A stretch of 14,821 nucleotides of DNA from Clostridiales bacterium (GCA_003445835.1 DMCI01000041.1:1-14821); one strand, 5' to 3'. Shown: positions 1-8,567, numbered from the stretch's first letter. Notes: generated from the sequence alone by a model not told the origin. Translations and numbers: made by a program.

Positions 1-241
1 CGGGCATCTGCTGTCCGCCGCCGCAGGCAAGCCCCAGAATGCTTTTTCCCCGAACATCGCCCAGCCATTCATGCGGAACGGCTTTCGTCGGTGTAAGGAC
101 CACATCCCAGACACCTTGCTTCGCCTGCTGAAACACTTCGTGGGTAATGGGCTGTCCCCAGGTCCAGCCTTCCTCCACCCAGCGGTCAATGGTTTCAGCG
201 TTGATGTCCTGATAGGACATTCCATTCCATTGGCTATCCAT
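1..241 (-). CDS. Class I SAM-dependent methyltransferase, N-terminal part (cut by the left window edge)
   Basis: An open frame of 80 codons runs off the left edge, so only the N-terminus is visible. Residues 66-78 (KSILGLACGGGQQ) fit motif I, the glycine-rich SAM-binding loop of class I methyltransferases. The leader before it, with DINAETIDRWVEEGW at residues 12-26 and HEW at 57-59, resembles small clostridial methyltransferases of unknown substrate. The substrate cannot be told from this fragment. The chosen start (ATG at 241) has no Shine-Dalgarno sequence; an internal ATG at 220 (MSYQD) is an alternative, also with a weak site. The frame stays open upstream into the ynbB 3' end but offers no better start there. 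It lies 50 bases after ynbB on the same strand. It favours CAG for Gln (6 of 8) and looks more GC-rich than most of the window, so it may be a separate acquisition. Confidence 0.8.
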   Translation of the reverse strand, partial: MDSQWNGMSYQDINAETIDRWVEEGWTWGQPITHEVFQQAKQGVWDVVLTPTKAVPHEWLGDVRGKSILGLACGGGQQMP

Positions 242-260
242 ATTTGTACGACAAGTTGTC

Positions 261-300
261 GATTCCTGCTGTCCAGGCTGTCCTGCAGGATTCAGGAATC
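261..300. repeat. Inverted repeat at the ynbB 3' end (possible hairpin)
   Basis: GATTCCTG at 261-268 is the exact reverse complement of CAGGAATC at 293-300. Between them lies the 10-base palindrome TCCTGCAGGA (281-290), and a second short inverted repeat, GACAAGTTGTC, follows at 250-260. The right arm overlaps the last codons and stop of ynbB. In the minus-strand transcript this could form a hairpin between ynbB and the methyltransferase gene. No run of U follows, so it is not a standard intrinsic terminator. It may be an attenuator, a processing site or chance. Confidence 0.4.
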
Positions 301-1548
301 TTTCAGCTGAAGTGCCCCTCCTCTCAGCATACGTTCCAGCACCTCCATCATCGCGATTTTCCCATGCGCATACGTCAGGCCTCCCTGCATGTATACCGCG
401 TATGGCTCCCGCATGGGCGCATCGGCGCTCAACTCGATGGATGCGCCTGCGACAAAGGTGCCTGCCGCCATGATCACTTGGTCCTCATAGCCCGGCATAT
501 CCCACGGCTCGGGTTGAACGTAAGCGTCGATGGGTGAAATGGCTTGAATGATCTGACAGAAGCGGATCAATTTGTCGGGATCTTCAAAGAAGATCGAACG
601 AATGATGTCGCCGCAACGTTTTCCGCATTCTGGAATGGTCTTGTAGCCCATTTTTCTGAAAGCGCTGCCAAACAGCAAACTGCCTTTTAAGGCGCAGGCA
701 ACGACGTGCGGCGCCAAAAACAATCCTTGATAAAAACTTTGATAGCCCATAGCGTACGAGCCGATCTCGGTCCCGAGGGAGGGTGCGGTCAAACTGAACG
801 CTACTTGTTCGATAAGATCTTTGCGCCCTGCCGCGTATCCGCCCGACGGAGCAAGCCCGCCGCCGATATTTTTGGTAAACGATCCGACGATTACGTCGGC
901 GCCCGCCGCGGTGGGTTCCTCGGTCTCGACGAATTCTCCGTAACAATTGTCGACGAATACGATGGCGTTACTGCGTGCCTTGATAAACGAAATGGCTTCC
1001 CGAAGTTTCGCAATAGAAAAGGCGTCGCGCTCGCTGTATCCTCTCGATCTGGTCAAAAACACCATTTTGGGGCATTTTTGCAAAGCTTTTTCAATGGAAG
1101 GATAGTCAAACTCTCCTTCTTTGGTAAGTTCGACCTGCTCGTATTTTACGCCGTAGTCGACAAGCGAGCCGATCCCGGGTTTGGTAATGACGTTCAAAAG
1201 AGTATCGTACGGCGCACCCGTGACGGAAAGTAAGGTGTCGCCCGGACGCAAAAGTCCGTATAAAGATACTTTCAATGCGTGCGTACCACTTGCAAAATAC
1301 GGTGACGCAATGGCGTCTTCCGCCCCCAAGACCATAGCGAACACGGCGTTGAGTGTTTCGCGTCCGATATCGCCGTAGCCGTAACCGGTGGTGCCTTTGA
1401 GGTGACGTTCGGCAACGCGGCACTCACGGAATGCCGAAAGAACCTTTTCGGTGTTGGCAAGTGCGACGGCGTCGATTTCCTTAAAAAGCGCTTCGTTTTC
1501 GCTTTCGCAGGATCTTAAGATGATTTCCGCTTCTTCTCTTGTTTTCAT
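292..1548 (-). CDS. ynbB: YnbB / 'aluminium resistance' family PLP-dependent enzyme (methionine gamma-lyase-like)
   Basis: A complete 418-residue PLP-dependent enzyme of the cystathionine/methionine gamma-lyase-like fold (Pfam Met_gamma_lyase family). The PLP lysine is probably K226 in SFTKN (223-227), with the phosphate-binding glycine-rich stretch after it. D200 in FVDNCYGE is the likely pyridine-nitrogen partner. The N-terminal part has the family stretch GYGYGDIGRETLNAVFA (55-71). Homologues are called aluminium resistance protein or methionine gamma-lyase, but the true substrate is unproven, so a specific reaction should not be assumed. The start codon overlaps the miaA stop as ATGA, and GAGGGA lies just upstream as a ribosome site, which points to translational coupling. 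In Bacillus and many clostridia this gene also sits near miaA, usually with hfq between them; here hfq is absent. Length is normal for the family. Confidence 0.9.
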   Translation of the reverse strand: MKTREEAEIILRSCESENEALFKEIDAVALANTEKVLSAFRECRVAERHLKGTTGYGYGDIGRETLNAVFAMVLGAEDAIASPYFASGTHALKVSLYGLLRPGDTLLSVTGAPYDTLLNVITKPGIGSLVDYGVKYEQVELTKEGEFDYPSIEKALQKCPKMVFLTRSRGYSERDAFSIAKLREAISFIKARSNAIVFVDNCYGEFVETEEPTAAGADVIVGSFTKNIGGGLAPSGGYAAGRKDLIEQVAFSLTAPSLGTEIGSYAMGYQSFYQGLFLAPHVVACALKGSLLFGSAFRKMGYKTIPECGKRCGDIIRSIFFEDPDKLIRFCQIIQAISPIDAYVQPEPWDMPGYEDQVIMAAGTFVAGASIELSADAPMREPYAVYMQGGLTYAHGKIAMMEVLERMLRGGALQLKDS

Positions 1549-2453
1549 AGTCCCTCGTTATATTTGATCGTGATCTCTTTTGCGATCTCTTCGCTTGAAC
1601 GACCCAAAACGTCAATCTTGATCGCGTCTTTGTATTGTTTGAACCAGGTGACCTGGCGTTTTGCGTAATTGCGCGTGTTCTTTTTGATCAGCTCGACGAC
1701 CTCAGCTTCGGTCATTTCGCCGTCTTTTACCGCTTTCCATTCCTTATACGCGATGGCTTGCATACATTGCTTGTCAAAGTCGACTCCTTGACGGAGAAGC
1801 CCGTCAACTTCCGCTTTCAGACCCGCTTGCATCATTTTATCTACGCGCATATTGATCCTATCGTACATCATCTCGCGCGGTAAATCGGTCACAAACATCA
1901 AATAGGGATATTTCGGTTTGGCAAAGTCATTTTCCTTGGTGCCGCCCGTCAGCGCTTTTTCGATCGCGCGGATCACTCGTTTTTCGTCGTTTACGTGCAG
2001 TCTTGCAGCCGCTTCCGGGTCAAGGGACGCAAGCTTTTTATGCATATATTCTTTGCCGCGCTCCTTTGCTTCCGCCAATAAGGACGCGCGAAGTTCCTCA
2101 TCGAATTCACCCGAAAAGGATAAGTCGTACAAAACGGCGTTGACGTAGAGCCCCGTTCCACCGCAAAGAATGGGTACTTTGCCTTTTTCGTAAATGCTTT
2201 GAATGATCTTGACGGCTTGCGTCTTGTACTCGGCTGCGGTAAAGGTGTCCTTGGGGTCAACGACGTCGATCATATGATGCAAAACGCCTTGTGTTTCCTC
2301 GGGACGTATCTTTGCCGTACCGACGTCAAGCCCGCGATAAATCTGCATTGAATCGCAGGAAACGACCTCTCCGTCAAGAAGCTTGGCGCAAGCTACCGCA
2401 ATATCGGACTTTCCCGTCCCGGTTGCGCCGCCGATGATCAAAAGCGGTTTCAT
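1545..2453 (-). CDS. miaA: tRNA dimethylallyltransferase MiaA
   Basis: A complete enzyme of 302 residues that transfers a dimethylallyl group from DMAPP to N6 of A37 in tRNAs reading codons that begin with U (i6A37). The P-loop GATGTGKS is at residues 9-16. The conserved DSMQIYRGLDVGTAK (34-48) carries the catalytic Asp. HHMIDVVDP (59-67), GGTGLYVNAV (98-107), AIAYKEW and a C-terminal NTRNYAKRQVTWF (tRNA-binding region) follow in the family order. The frame stays open 24 codons further upstream to an ATG at 2525, but those residues lie inside mutL and have no family likeness. The start at 2453 puts the P-loop where it belongs and makes an ATGA overlap with the mutL stop. The ribosome site is weak, so translation probably depends on coupling to mutL. 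Its product is the substrate of MiaB, encoded upstream in the same operon. Confidence 0.97.
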   Translation of the reverse strand: MKPLLIIGGATGTGKSDIAVACAKLLDGEVVSCDSMQIYRGLDVGTAKIRPEETQGVLHHMIDVVDPKDTFTAAEYKTQAVKIIQSIYEKGKVPILCGGTGLYVNAVLYDLSFSGEFDEELRASLLAEAKERGKEYMHKKLASLDPEAAARLHVNDEKRVIRAIEKALTGGTKENDFAKPKYPYLMFVTDLPREMMYDRINMRVDKMMQAGLKAEVDGLLRQGVDFDKQCMQAIAYKEWKAVKDGEMTEAEVVELIKKNTRNYAKRQVTWFKQYKDAIKIDVLGRSSEEIAKEITIKYNEGL

Positions 2454-4264
2454 ACGATCCGTTTGAAGAGGGTCTCCAGATCCCTCTTGGTATAGACGAA
2501 ATACGCGGGTCTGCCGTGCGGGCATTGTACGGGCAATCCGTCTTTGAAATACCCTTTCATCAATTCGTCGATCTGATCGTCGGTCAAATAGGTGTTACCT
2601 TTAATGGAACTTCTGCAAGCGGCGTACGCGATGCGCTCGCGGATGATGGCGTCCTCTTTTTCGGGTCGATCCGATAAAATATGCTTGATCAAAACGTTGA
2701 TATCAACTTGTGAAAGGATCTGCGGGATGGACGCAAGCTTAAAACTGTCCGCGCCGAAGGGTACGAGCTCAATGCCGAGTTCTTTTAAGGCGGGAATCTT
2801 GCTTTCCACGATCTGGTATTCCGACGGATTGACCTCAATAGTCAAAGGATACAAAAGCGGTTGAACGGGAATGTTTCCGTTTTGATAAGCAGCCAACAGT
2901 TTGTCGTAACGCATGCGCTCTACGGCGGCGTGTTGATCCACGATAATGAATCTGTCGTTGAATTCGATCAAAAGATAGGTGCCGAACACCTGTCCGATCA
3001 CGCGGTACATAGCCTGCGTTTGCGGAAGCTCGGTCTGTTCTTCCTTCTTTTTCTCTTGGATCTTTTTGAAATTATCCACCACCGAGCGTTCTATCTCGCT
3101 TTCTTCACGGAATTCCAATTCCGAAGAGTCGTTTTGAAACGGCAGGAAATTGAATTCTTTTTGCGGCACGGACTCCCGTTCGACATCTTCTTCCGGGAAG
3201 TCAAACAGCGGACGCGAGGCCATATCCAAAGGCTGTTCCGCTTCGTCGTGAATGGTATCAAACTGGATGCGGCGCTGTTCTATATCGCTTTCCAACGCGT
3301 TTTTAATGGCGTGATAAACGGCGGAAAACACTTGGTTGCCATCGCTGAAACGCACTTCCGCCTTGGTAGGATGCACGTTGACGTCGATTTTTGAAGGCTC
3401 AAGCGTAATGGACAAGACCGTCACGGGATAGTTTCGCTTCATTAAGTACTGTTGATAAACCGCCGTGATCGCACTGGAAATGCTTTGGTTTTCGCACACA
3501 CGCCCGTTGACGATGGATATTTGGTAGGTGCGGTTCATCTTAAAATAGGTGCTTCTGCTTGCATACCCCGTCACGGTGACGCCGTTCTTTTCATAATTCA
3601 AAGGCAAAAGATTTTGCCACATTTCATCGGGAAAAATATTTTTGATCGCGTTACCGAGCCCCTTTCCGTCCGAAGAATATACCTTTTCGTTTTGATTGAA
3701 TAAGGATATGGAAATGTTCGGATTTGCAAAAATCAATTTCAAAACGGCGCTTTTGACGTCCGAAAACTCTCCCGATGGGGTTTTGAGGAATTTTAAGCGC
3801 GCGGGCGTATTGAAAAAGAGGTTGGAAACGGTGATTTCCGTGCCGACGTTCATGCCGACGATCCCCTCTTCCGTAACTTCCCCGCCGCGAAGCTTCAAAT
3901 AATTACCCACTTCCGCAGAAGGCGTTTTGCTTTTGATCTCCACCATAGAAACGGAGGCAATACTCGGAAGAGCTTCCCCGCGGAATCCAAGGGTGTGGAT
4001 GTCCGTCAGGTCTTCCGCCAAACGGATCTTGCTCGTCGCGTGAGGCAAAAATGCGGTTTTTAAGTCTTCTTTATCGATACCGCAACCGTTGTCGATGACT
4101 TTGATCTCGTCAAGACCTGCGTTAGAAACGATGATCGCGATCTTGGTGGCGCCGGCGTCGATGGCGTTTTCTGTAAGTTCTTTAACGACCGAGGCGGGTC
4201 GTTCAACCACTTCGCCTGCGGAAATCTTGTTGTAGACCGAACTGTCAAGTTTGATGATCTTCAT
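2450..4264 (-). CDS. mutL: DNA mismatch repair protein MutL (endonuclease type)
   Basis: A complete 604-residue MutL. The N-terminal GHKL ATPase shows TENAIDAGA (31-39, catalytic Glu), DNGCGI (58-63), HATSK (75-79) and LGFRGEAL (92-99). A transducer domain follows to about 330, then an acidic, poorly conserved linker (about 335-415). The C-terminal dimerisation/endonuclease domain has DQHA at 443-446, E449 and D454, then ACRSSIKG (549-556) and CPHGRP (581-586), the metal-site motifs of nicking MutL proteins. QPLLYP (468-473) matches the position and form of the beta-clamp binding motif known from Bacillus MutL. The consensus DQHA(X)2E(X)4E ends in Asp here instead of Glu. In the family, MutS bound at a mismatch recruits MutL, which nicks the new strand. 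The start overlaps the mutS stop by one base (TAATG), with GAGGGT upstream as ribosome site. Confidence 0.97.
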   Translation of the reverse strand: MKIIKLDSSVYNKISAGEVVERPASVVKELTENAIDAGATKIAIIVSNAGLDEIKVIDNGCGIDKEDLKTAFLPHATSKIRLAEDLTDIHTLGFRGEALPSIASVSMVEIKSKTPSAEVGNYLKLRGGEVTEEGIVGMNVGTEITVSNLFFNTPARLKFLKTPSGEFSDVKSAVLKLIFANPNISISLFNQNEKVYSSDGKGLGNAIKNIFPDEMWQNLLPLNYEKNGVTVTGYASRSTYFKMNRTYQISIVNGRVCENQSISSAITAVYQQYLMKRNYPVTVLSITLEPSKIDVNVHPTKAEVRFSDGNQVFSAVYHAIKNALESDIEQRRIQFDTIHDEAEQPLDMASRPLFDFPEEDVERESVPQKEFNFLPFQNDSSELEFREESEIERSVVDNFKKIQEKKKEEQTELPQTQAMYRVIGQVFGTYLLIEFNDRFIIVDQHAAVERMRYDKLLAAYQNGNIPVQPLLYPLTIEVNPSEYQIVESKIPALKELGIELVPFGADSFKLASIPQILSQVDINVLIKHILSDRPEKEDAIIRERIAYAACRSSIKGNTYLTDDQIDELMKGYFKDGLPVQCPHGRPAYFVYTKRDLETLFKRIV

Positions 4265-6915
4265 TATTTTACCCTCGATACCAAATCGGCAAGAATGGAA
4301 AAGGCTTGCATAGGCGAGATGGAATTCATATCGATCGCCGTCAGTTCTTCCACGAGCTTTTGGTATTTTTCGTTGCTTTGCGATTCAAACATATTTCCCT
4401 GCACGACGTCTACTTTTTTGACTTCGCCCTGCATCAGTATCTGATTGGTGTCACGATATTTGGACGTTTCTTCCAAAATTTTTGTGATATCTTTTGCGCG
4501 CGTCACGACGTCCGCGGATACGCCCGCGAGGGCTGCGACCTCGGCTCCGAAGCTTTTGCTTGCCTCTCCTCTTGCGATCTTGTGCAGGAAGACGACGCTG
4601 CCACCCACTTCGTTTGCCAAAACGCGGTAGTTCTTTACGCCGGGCAAGCGAGATTCCAAGTCAGTAAGTTCGTGATAGTGCGTGGCAAACAAGGTCTTTG
4701 CCTTCAGTTTTTTGACGATGGTCTCCATCACCGCCCAAGCGATACCCAACCCGTCGTAAGTTGAGGTGCCTCTGCCGATCTCGTCCAGAATCAACAAGCT
4801 GTTTTGCGTGGCGTTGTTGAGGATGGTTGCGACTTCCACCATCTCCACCATAAAGGTGCTTTGCGAATATGCAAGATCGTCGCTGGCGCCTATTCTCGTA
4901 AAGATACGGTCTGTCAACGAGATCTCCGCGCTGCTTGCGGGGACGAAACTGCCGATATGGGCAAGCAAGGTGATCAGCGCGACTTGGCGCATATAGGTGC
5001 TTTTACCGGACATATTGGGACCGGTGATGATCATCGTTTTGCAACCGTCATCGAGGAGGGTATCGTTTGCGATATAATTCCTTGCGCCGACGATCTTTTC
5101 CACGACGGGATGCCTGCCGTTTTCTATTTTGATATGTTTGACTGCTTTGCCGATCTTGGGACGAACGTAATTGTATTCGACCGCAACTTCGGCAAGAGAT
5201 AACAGCGCATCAAGTTCCGCAACGGCGCTTGCGATCTTAAGAAGAGACGCAACTTCGTTGAGAAGAAGTTTTTTGAAACTTTCAAAAGTTTCAATTTCGA
5301 TCTCAAGCGCGCGAGATTCGGCAGTCAATAACCGTTCCTCCATCGTTTTGAGTTCTTCTGTGATAAAGCGTTCTCCGTTGACTAAGGTCTGCTTGCGCTG
5401 ATAACGAAACGGGACGAGGGATAAGTTAGCCTTGCTTACTTCGATATAATAGCCGAAGACTTTGTTGTAACCGATGTGCAGGGTCTTGATTCCGGTCGTT
5501 TCTTTCTCGGTTTGTTCAAGAGAGGCAAGCCACTCCTTACCTTCCGTTTTTGCCGAACGGCAAGTATCCAGCTCACGATTATAACCCGCTTTGATAAAGC
5601 CGCCGTGCTTATACTCGGCGCCGCAATGGTCGGGATCGAGCGCTTTTAAAAGCTCATCCGCTACGGGATATTTTGCGGGGAGAGCTGTAGCTATCCTTTT
5701 TAAAAGACCGCCGGAAGACGCGCCGATCTGCTTTTTGAGTTCGGGACAGAGGGTCAACGTGTTTGCCAGTTGAAGCATATCGGACGGAGTGACATTTCCG
5801 TACGCGCAGCGTCCTGCGATCCTTTCGATATCCCATATTTCGGAAAGCACGTTTTTCAAAGCCGCCCTTTCTTCGTCGTGTTGCGTCAAGAATTCAACGG
5901 CGTCCAATCTGTCGTTGATGACCTTTTCTTCCAAAGAAGGATAGTCAAGCCATTTGCGAAGACGTCTTAACCCCATCGCCGTTGACGTTTTGTCGATGAT
6001 CCAAAACAAAGAGCCTTGTTTTTTGCGGTCACGGCTAGTCTCGACCAGTTCGAGATTGCGTCTTGCGGCGCCGTCAAGCACCATATATTTCTTGACGTTG
6101 TAGTAACTGAGTTTGGTAAATTGCGGAAGTTCTCTCTTTTGCGTTTCGTGCAAATACTCGTTCAAAGCGCCCGCCGCGGCGACGGCAAACTTTTTGTCTG
6201 TCACTTCAAAAGAATCCAACGTTGCTACTTTTAGCGTTTTCAATAAAGAATCGTACGCGTTTTTGTACTTAAAAGCCCAGTCGTAATAGGCTTGCATTTT
6301 GGGAAACTTTCCGCAGACCAACGAGGAAACTTTTTGGTTGTATTCGCACCCTGCCGCGTTTGCGATGATCTCGGAAGGCATCACGGTAGACAAAAAATCG
6401 TCTATGGCGGCGGCTACGTCGTCAGCGGTTTGCTCGTAAAGATTGAATTCACCCGTCGTGATATCCGCCCAAGCGTAACCGACATCGTGGTCGGATATGT
6501 AAAGGGAAACGAGATAATTGCTTCTTTCATCCTTTACCATACTTTCGTCAATGACGGTACCGGCGGTGACGACGCGCACCACGGAGCGGTCTACGATGTC
6601 TTTGCCCGGAGCGGGAACGGTGGAAAGTTGCTCGCAGATCGCCACTTTATATCCTCTTGATACCAACCTTGCGATATAGCCGTCCACGGCGTGATAAGGT
6701 ACGCCGCACATCGGCGCGCGCTTACCGCTGCCGCAATCGCGTCCGGTCAAGGTGAGTTCCAACTCGCGAGAGGCTTTTTCGGCGTCTTCAAAGAACATCT
6801 CGTAAAAATCGCCGAGGCGATACATTAAGATCGCGTCCTCGTACTCCGCTTTCGTTTCGTAATAGCGTTGCATCATCGGGGAAAGCGAGGATTTGTCAAG
6901 ATCTTTGTAATTCAT
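4264..6915 (-). CDS. mutS: DNA mismatch repair protein MutS
   Basis: A complete 883-residue MutS1, the ATPase that recognises base mismatches and small loops. The mismatch-reading Phe-X-Glu motif is F37-Y-E39 in GDFYEMF. Connector, lever and clamp domains follow. The ABC-type ATPase has Walker A GPNMSGKS at 632-639, Walker B LLILDEIGRGTSTYDG at 707-722 and the switch histidine region ATHYHEL at 744-750. QGNMF (839-843) near the C-terminus resembles the beta-clamp binding peptide of other MutS proteins. Length is typical. The start forms an ATGA overlap with the miaB stop and has AAAGGAGA as ribosome site. It is followed at once by mutL, its functional partner. All catalytic and mismatch-contact residues I looked for are present, so the protein is expected to be active. 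Confidence 0.98.
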   Translation of the reverse strand: MNYKDLDKSSLSPMMQRYYETKAEYEDAILMYRLGDFYEMFFEDAEKASRELELTLTGRDCGSGKRAPMCGVPYHAVDGYIARLVSRGYKVAICEQLSTVPAPGKDIVDRSVVRVVTAGTVIDESMVKDERSNYLVSLYISDHDVGYAWADITTGEFNLYEQTADDVAAAIDDFLSTVMPSEIIANAAGCEYNQKVSSLVCGKFPKMQAYYDWAFKYKNAYDSLLKTLKVATLDSFEVTDKKFAVAAAGALNEYLHETQKRELPQFTKLSYYNVKKYMVLDGAARRNLELVETSRDRKKQGSLFWIIDKTSTAMGLRRLRKWLDYPSLEEKVINDRLDAVEFLTQHDEERAALKNVLSEIWDIERIAGRCAYGNVTPSDMLQLANTLTLCPELKKQIGASSGGLLKRIATALPAKYPVADELLKALDPDHCGAEYKHGGFIKAGYNRELDTCRSAKTEGKEWLASLEQTEKETTGIKTLHIGYNKVFGYYIEVSKANLSLVPFRYQRKQTLVNGERFITEELKTMEERLLTAESRALEIEIETFESFKKLLLNEVASLLKIASAVAELDALLSLAEVAVEYNYVRPKIGKAVKHIKIENGRHPVVEKIVGARNYIANDTLLDDGCKTMIITGPNMSGKSTYMRQVALITLLAHIGSFVPASSAEISLTDRIFTRIGASDDLAYSQSTFMVEMVEVATILNNATQNSLLILDEIGRGTSTYDGLGIAWAVMETIVKKLKAKTLFATHYHELTDLESRLPGVKNYRVLANEVGGSVVFLHKIARGEASKSFGAEVAALAGVSADVVTRAKDITKILEETSKYRDTNQILMQGEVKKVDVVQGNMFESQSNEKYQKLVEELTAIDMNSISPMQAFSILADLVSRVK

Positions 6916-8237
6916 AAAGCATTCTCCTTTACGATCTCGCCGAAAAGCGAAGCGCTTCTTGATTTTGTGATTTTAACGTTGCAAAAACTGCCGATCAAGC
7001 CGGGATCACCGTTTACGGTGACCAACCTGCCGGAATCCGTCCTGCCGCACACCGTTCCGGGATACTTGGGGTTGACGTCCTCAACGAGGATCTCATAAGT
7101 ATTGCCGAGATACTCGTCGGAAAGCTGCTTTGTGATGTCGTTTTGCAGTTTTACAAGACGGGTTATCCTTGATTTTTTTACGTCAGCGGGGATCTGTTCC
7201 ATCGCAGCGGCAGGCGTGCCCTTACGCGGAGAATAAACGAAGGTAAAGGCGTTTGAAAAACGCACTTTTTTGACAAGGTCGCAGGTTTGGATAAAATCCT
7301 CTTCCGTTTCCCCGGGGAAGCCGATCATAATATCCGAAGTAATGCCGACGTCTGGCATTTTTGCTTTGATATAATCAACAATATCGAGGTATTGCTCAAC
7401 GGTGTATTTACGATTCATACGGCGCAAGATCTCATTGCTGCCGGATTGGATAGGTAAATGGATGTTGTGACAGATATTGCTTGAAGAGGCAATCACGTCA
7501 ACAACCGCCTTGTTGAAATCCTTGGGGTGACTGGTCATAAAACGTACGCGGAATTTGCCGGGGATAGCGGCGATCTCCTTCAAAAGCGCGGCGAAATCGG
7601 TGCCGTCTTTTAGGTCGCTGCCGTAAGAATCAACGTTTTGACCGAGGAGAGTGATCTCCTTGTATCCTTCGGATAATACCTGCTTGACATCGGCAAGAAC
7701 CTCGGATATCGCCCTGCTGCGCTCGCGCCCTCTGACGTAGGGAACGATGCAGTAAGTGCAAAAATTGTTGCATCCGTACATAATGTTGATCCAGGCGTTG
7801 GTGCCGCTGGTACGATAGATCGGAAGATCGACCGAAACGTCGACGGTCGGATCCTCGTTGACGACAATACGGGTGTTTTTTGCCCTTTTTTGCTGCACGA
7901 GAACGGGAAGCATATCCAAAGAATTGGTGCCGAGAATGATATCCACGAAGGGAAACTTGGAGGAAAGCGTTTCAGCGCCGCCTTTTTGTTGTGTCATACA
8001 GCCGACGACGGCGATGATTTTATCGGGATTGGCTTTTTTTAGTCCTTTTAAGGCGCCGATGTTGCCGTATGCGCGCTTTTCCGCCGTATCGCGAATGCAA
8101 CAGGTGTTGAAAACGATGACGTCAGCTTCTTCCGCTGACGTTGCGCTTTCGTATCCGATGTCGGACAGCATTCCCGCTATCTTTTCGGATTCGTGTACGT
8201 TCATTTGGCATCCGTATGTGACGATAAAATATTTCAT
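6912..8237 (-). CDS. miaB: tRNA-2-methylthio-N6-dimethylallyladenosine synthase MiaB
   Basis: A complete 441-residue radical-SAM methylthiotransferase. It turns i6A37 (made by MiaA) into ms2i6A37 using two 4Fe-4S clusters. The N-terminal UPF0004 domain holds the auxiliary-cluster cysteines C10 (YGCQMN), C46 (or C47, in NTCCIRD) and C80 (VVGCM). The radical-SAM motif CxxxCxxC is C156, C160 and C163 in MYGCNNFCTYC. A C-terminal TRAM domain (about 375-441) would bind the tRNA. The family member RimO also has this layout. MiaB is preferred because of the NTCCIRDTAEKRAYGN stretch and the linkage to miaA. The gene starts 17 bases after the DUF1292 stop, with GGAAGAAGGG as a purine-rich ribosome site. 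The extra Cys at 47 next to the ligand is common in MiaB. Confidence 0.97.
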   Translation of the reverse strand: MKYFIVTYGCQMNVHESEKIAGMLSDIGYESATSAEEADVIVFNTCCIRDTAEKRAYGNIGALKGLKKANPDKIIAVVGCMTQQKGGAETLSSKFPFVDIILGTNSLDMLPVLVQQKRAKNTRIVVNEDPTVDVSVDLPIYRTSGTNAWINIMYGCNNFCTYCIVPYVRGRERSRAISEVLADVKQVLSEGYKEITLLGQNVDSYGSDLKDGTDFAALLKEIAAIPGKFRVRFMTSHPKDFNKAVVDVIASSSNICHNIHLPIQSGSNEILRRMNRKYTVEQYLDIVDYIKAKMPDVGITSDIMIGFPGETEEDFIQTCDLVKKVRFSNAFTFVYSPRKGTPAAAMEQIPADVKKSRITRLVKLQNDITKQLSDEYLGNTYEILVEDVNPKYPGTVCGRTDSGRLVTVNGDPGLIGSFCNVKITKSRSASLFGEIVKENAL

Positions 8238-8254
8238 GCCCTTCTTCCGATGTT

Positions 8255-8539
8255 TTATTTTTGCGCCTCGACCAGGCTGTTGTACTTTTCAAAAACGGCG
8301 TCAACGACGGCGTCGTCCCCCTCCACTACGAGATTTTCCTCGCCCTCCTCGTTTTGGATGACCTTAAAGACTACGGCTTCGTCCGGTTCCATATCTTCCG
8401 GCAAATCTACGGGTTGCAAAACGGCGTAAAACGCCCCGTTGAGCTCAATCACGCCGAGTTCGTAAAAATCGACGTCCTCGCCGTCGGGAGTGGTCAAAGT
8501 AACGATATCTTCGTTTTGCGTATCAGTCTTGTCGGGCAT
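8255..8539 (-). CDS. DUF1292 family small acidic protein (YrzB-like)
   Basis: A complete 94-residue, strongly acidic protein with no membrane segment or signal peptide. It matches the DUF1292 pattern: an N-terminal 'EDIVTLTTPDGEDVDFYELG' strand pair (10-29), a 'FYAVLQPVD' strand (37-45), and 'EAVVFKVIQNEEGEENL' (54-70), followed by a short C-terminal helix. The molecular function of this family is unknown. In many Firmicutes it lies beside ruvX and alaS; here it is the first gene of the miaB-mutS-mutL operon. It has the best ribosome site in the window, AGGAGG six bases before the ATG, and a good promoter, so strong expression is likely. Confidence 0.85.
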   Translation of the reverse strand: MPDKTDTQNEDIVTLTTPDGEDVDFYELGVIELNGAFYAVLQPVDLPEDMEPDEAVVFKVIQNEEGEENLVVEGDDAVVDAVFEKYNSLVEAQK

Positions 8540-8545
8540 AGCGGC

Positions 8546-8551
8546 CTCCTA
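8546..8551 (-). promoter_or_regulatory. Ribosome binding site of the DUF1292 gene
   Basis: On the minus strand AGGAGG, a perfect match to the anti-Shine-Dalgarno core, stands six bases before the ATG at 8539. It fixes the start of the operon's first gene. Confidence 0.85.
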
Positions 8552-8567
8552 AGTCGAATGTAGCATA

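Noticed and set aside
706..1233. Long open frame on the plus strand opposite ynbB
   Set aside because: Its translation has no family likeness, it lacks a ribosome site, and it lies wholly antisense to a clear PLP enzyme. The same holds for the open frames at 2861-3394, 4306-4764 and 10702-11304.
2454..2525. A 24-codon N-terminal extension of MiaA starting at ATG 2525
   Set aside because: The extra residues lie inside mutL and are unlike any MiaA. The ATG at 2453 puts the P-loop at the usual place and overlaps the mutL stop.
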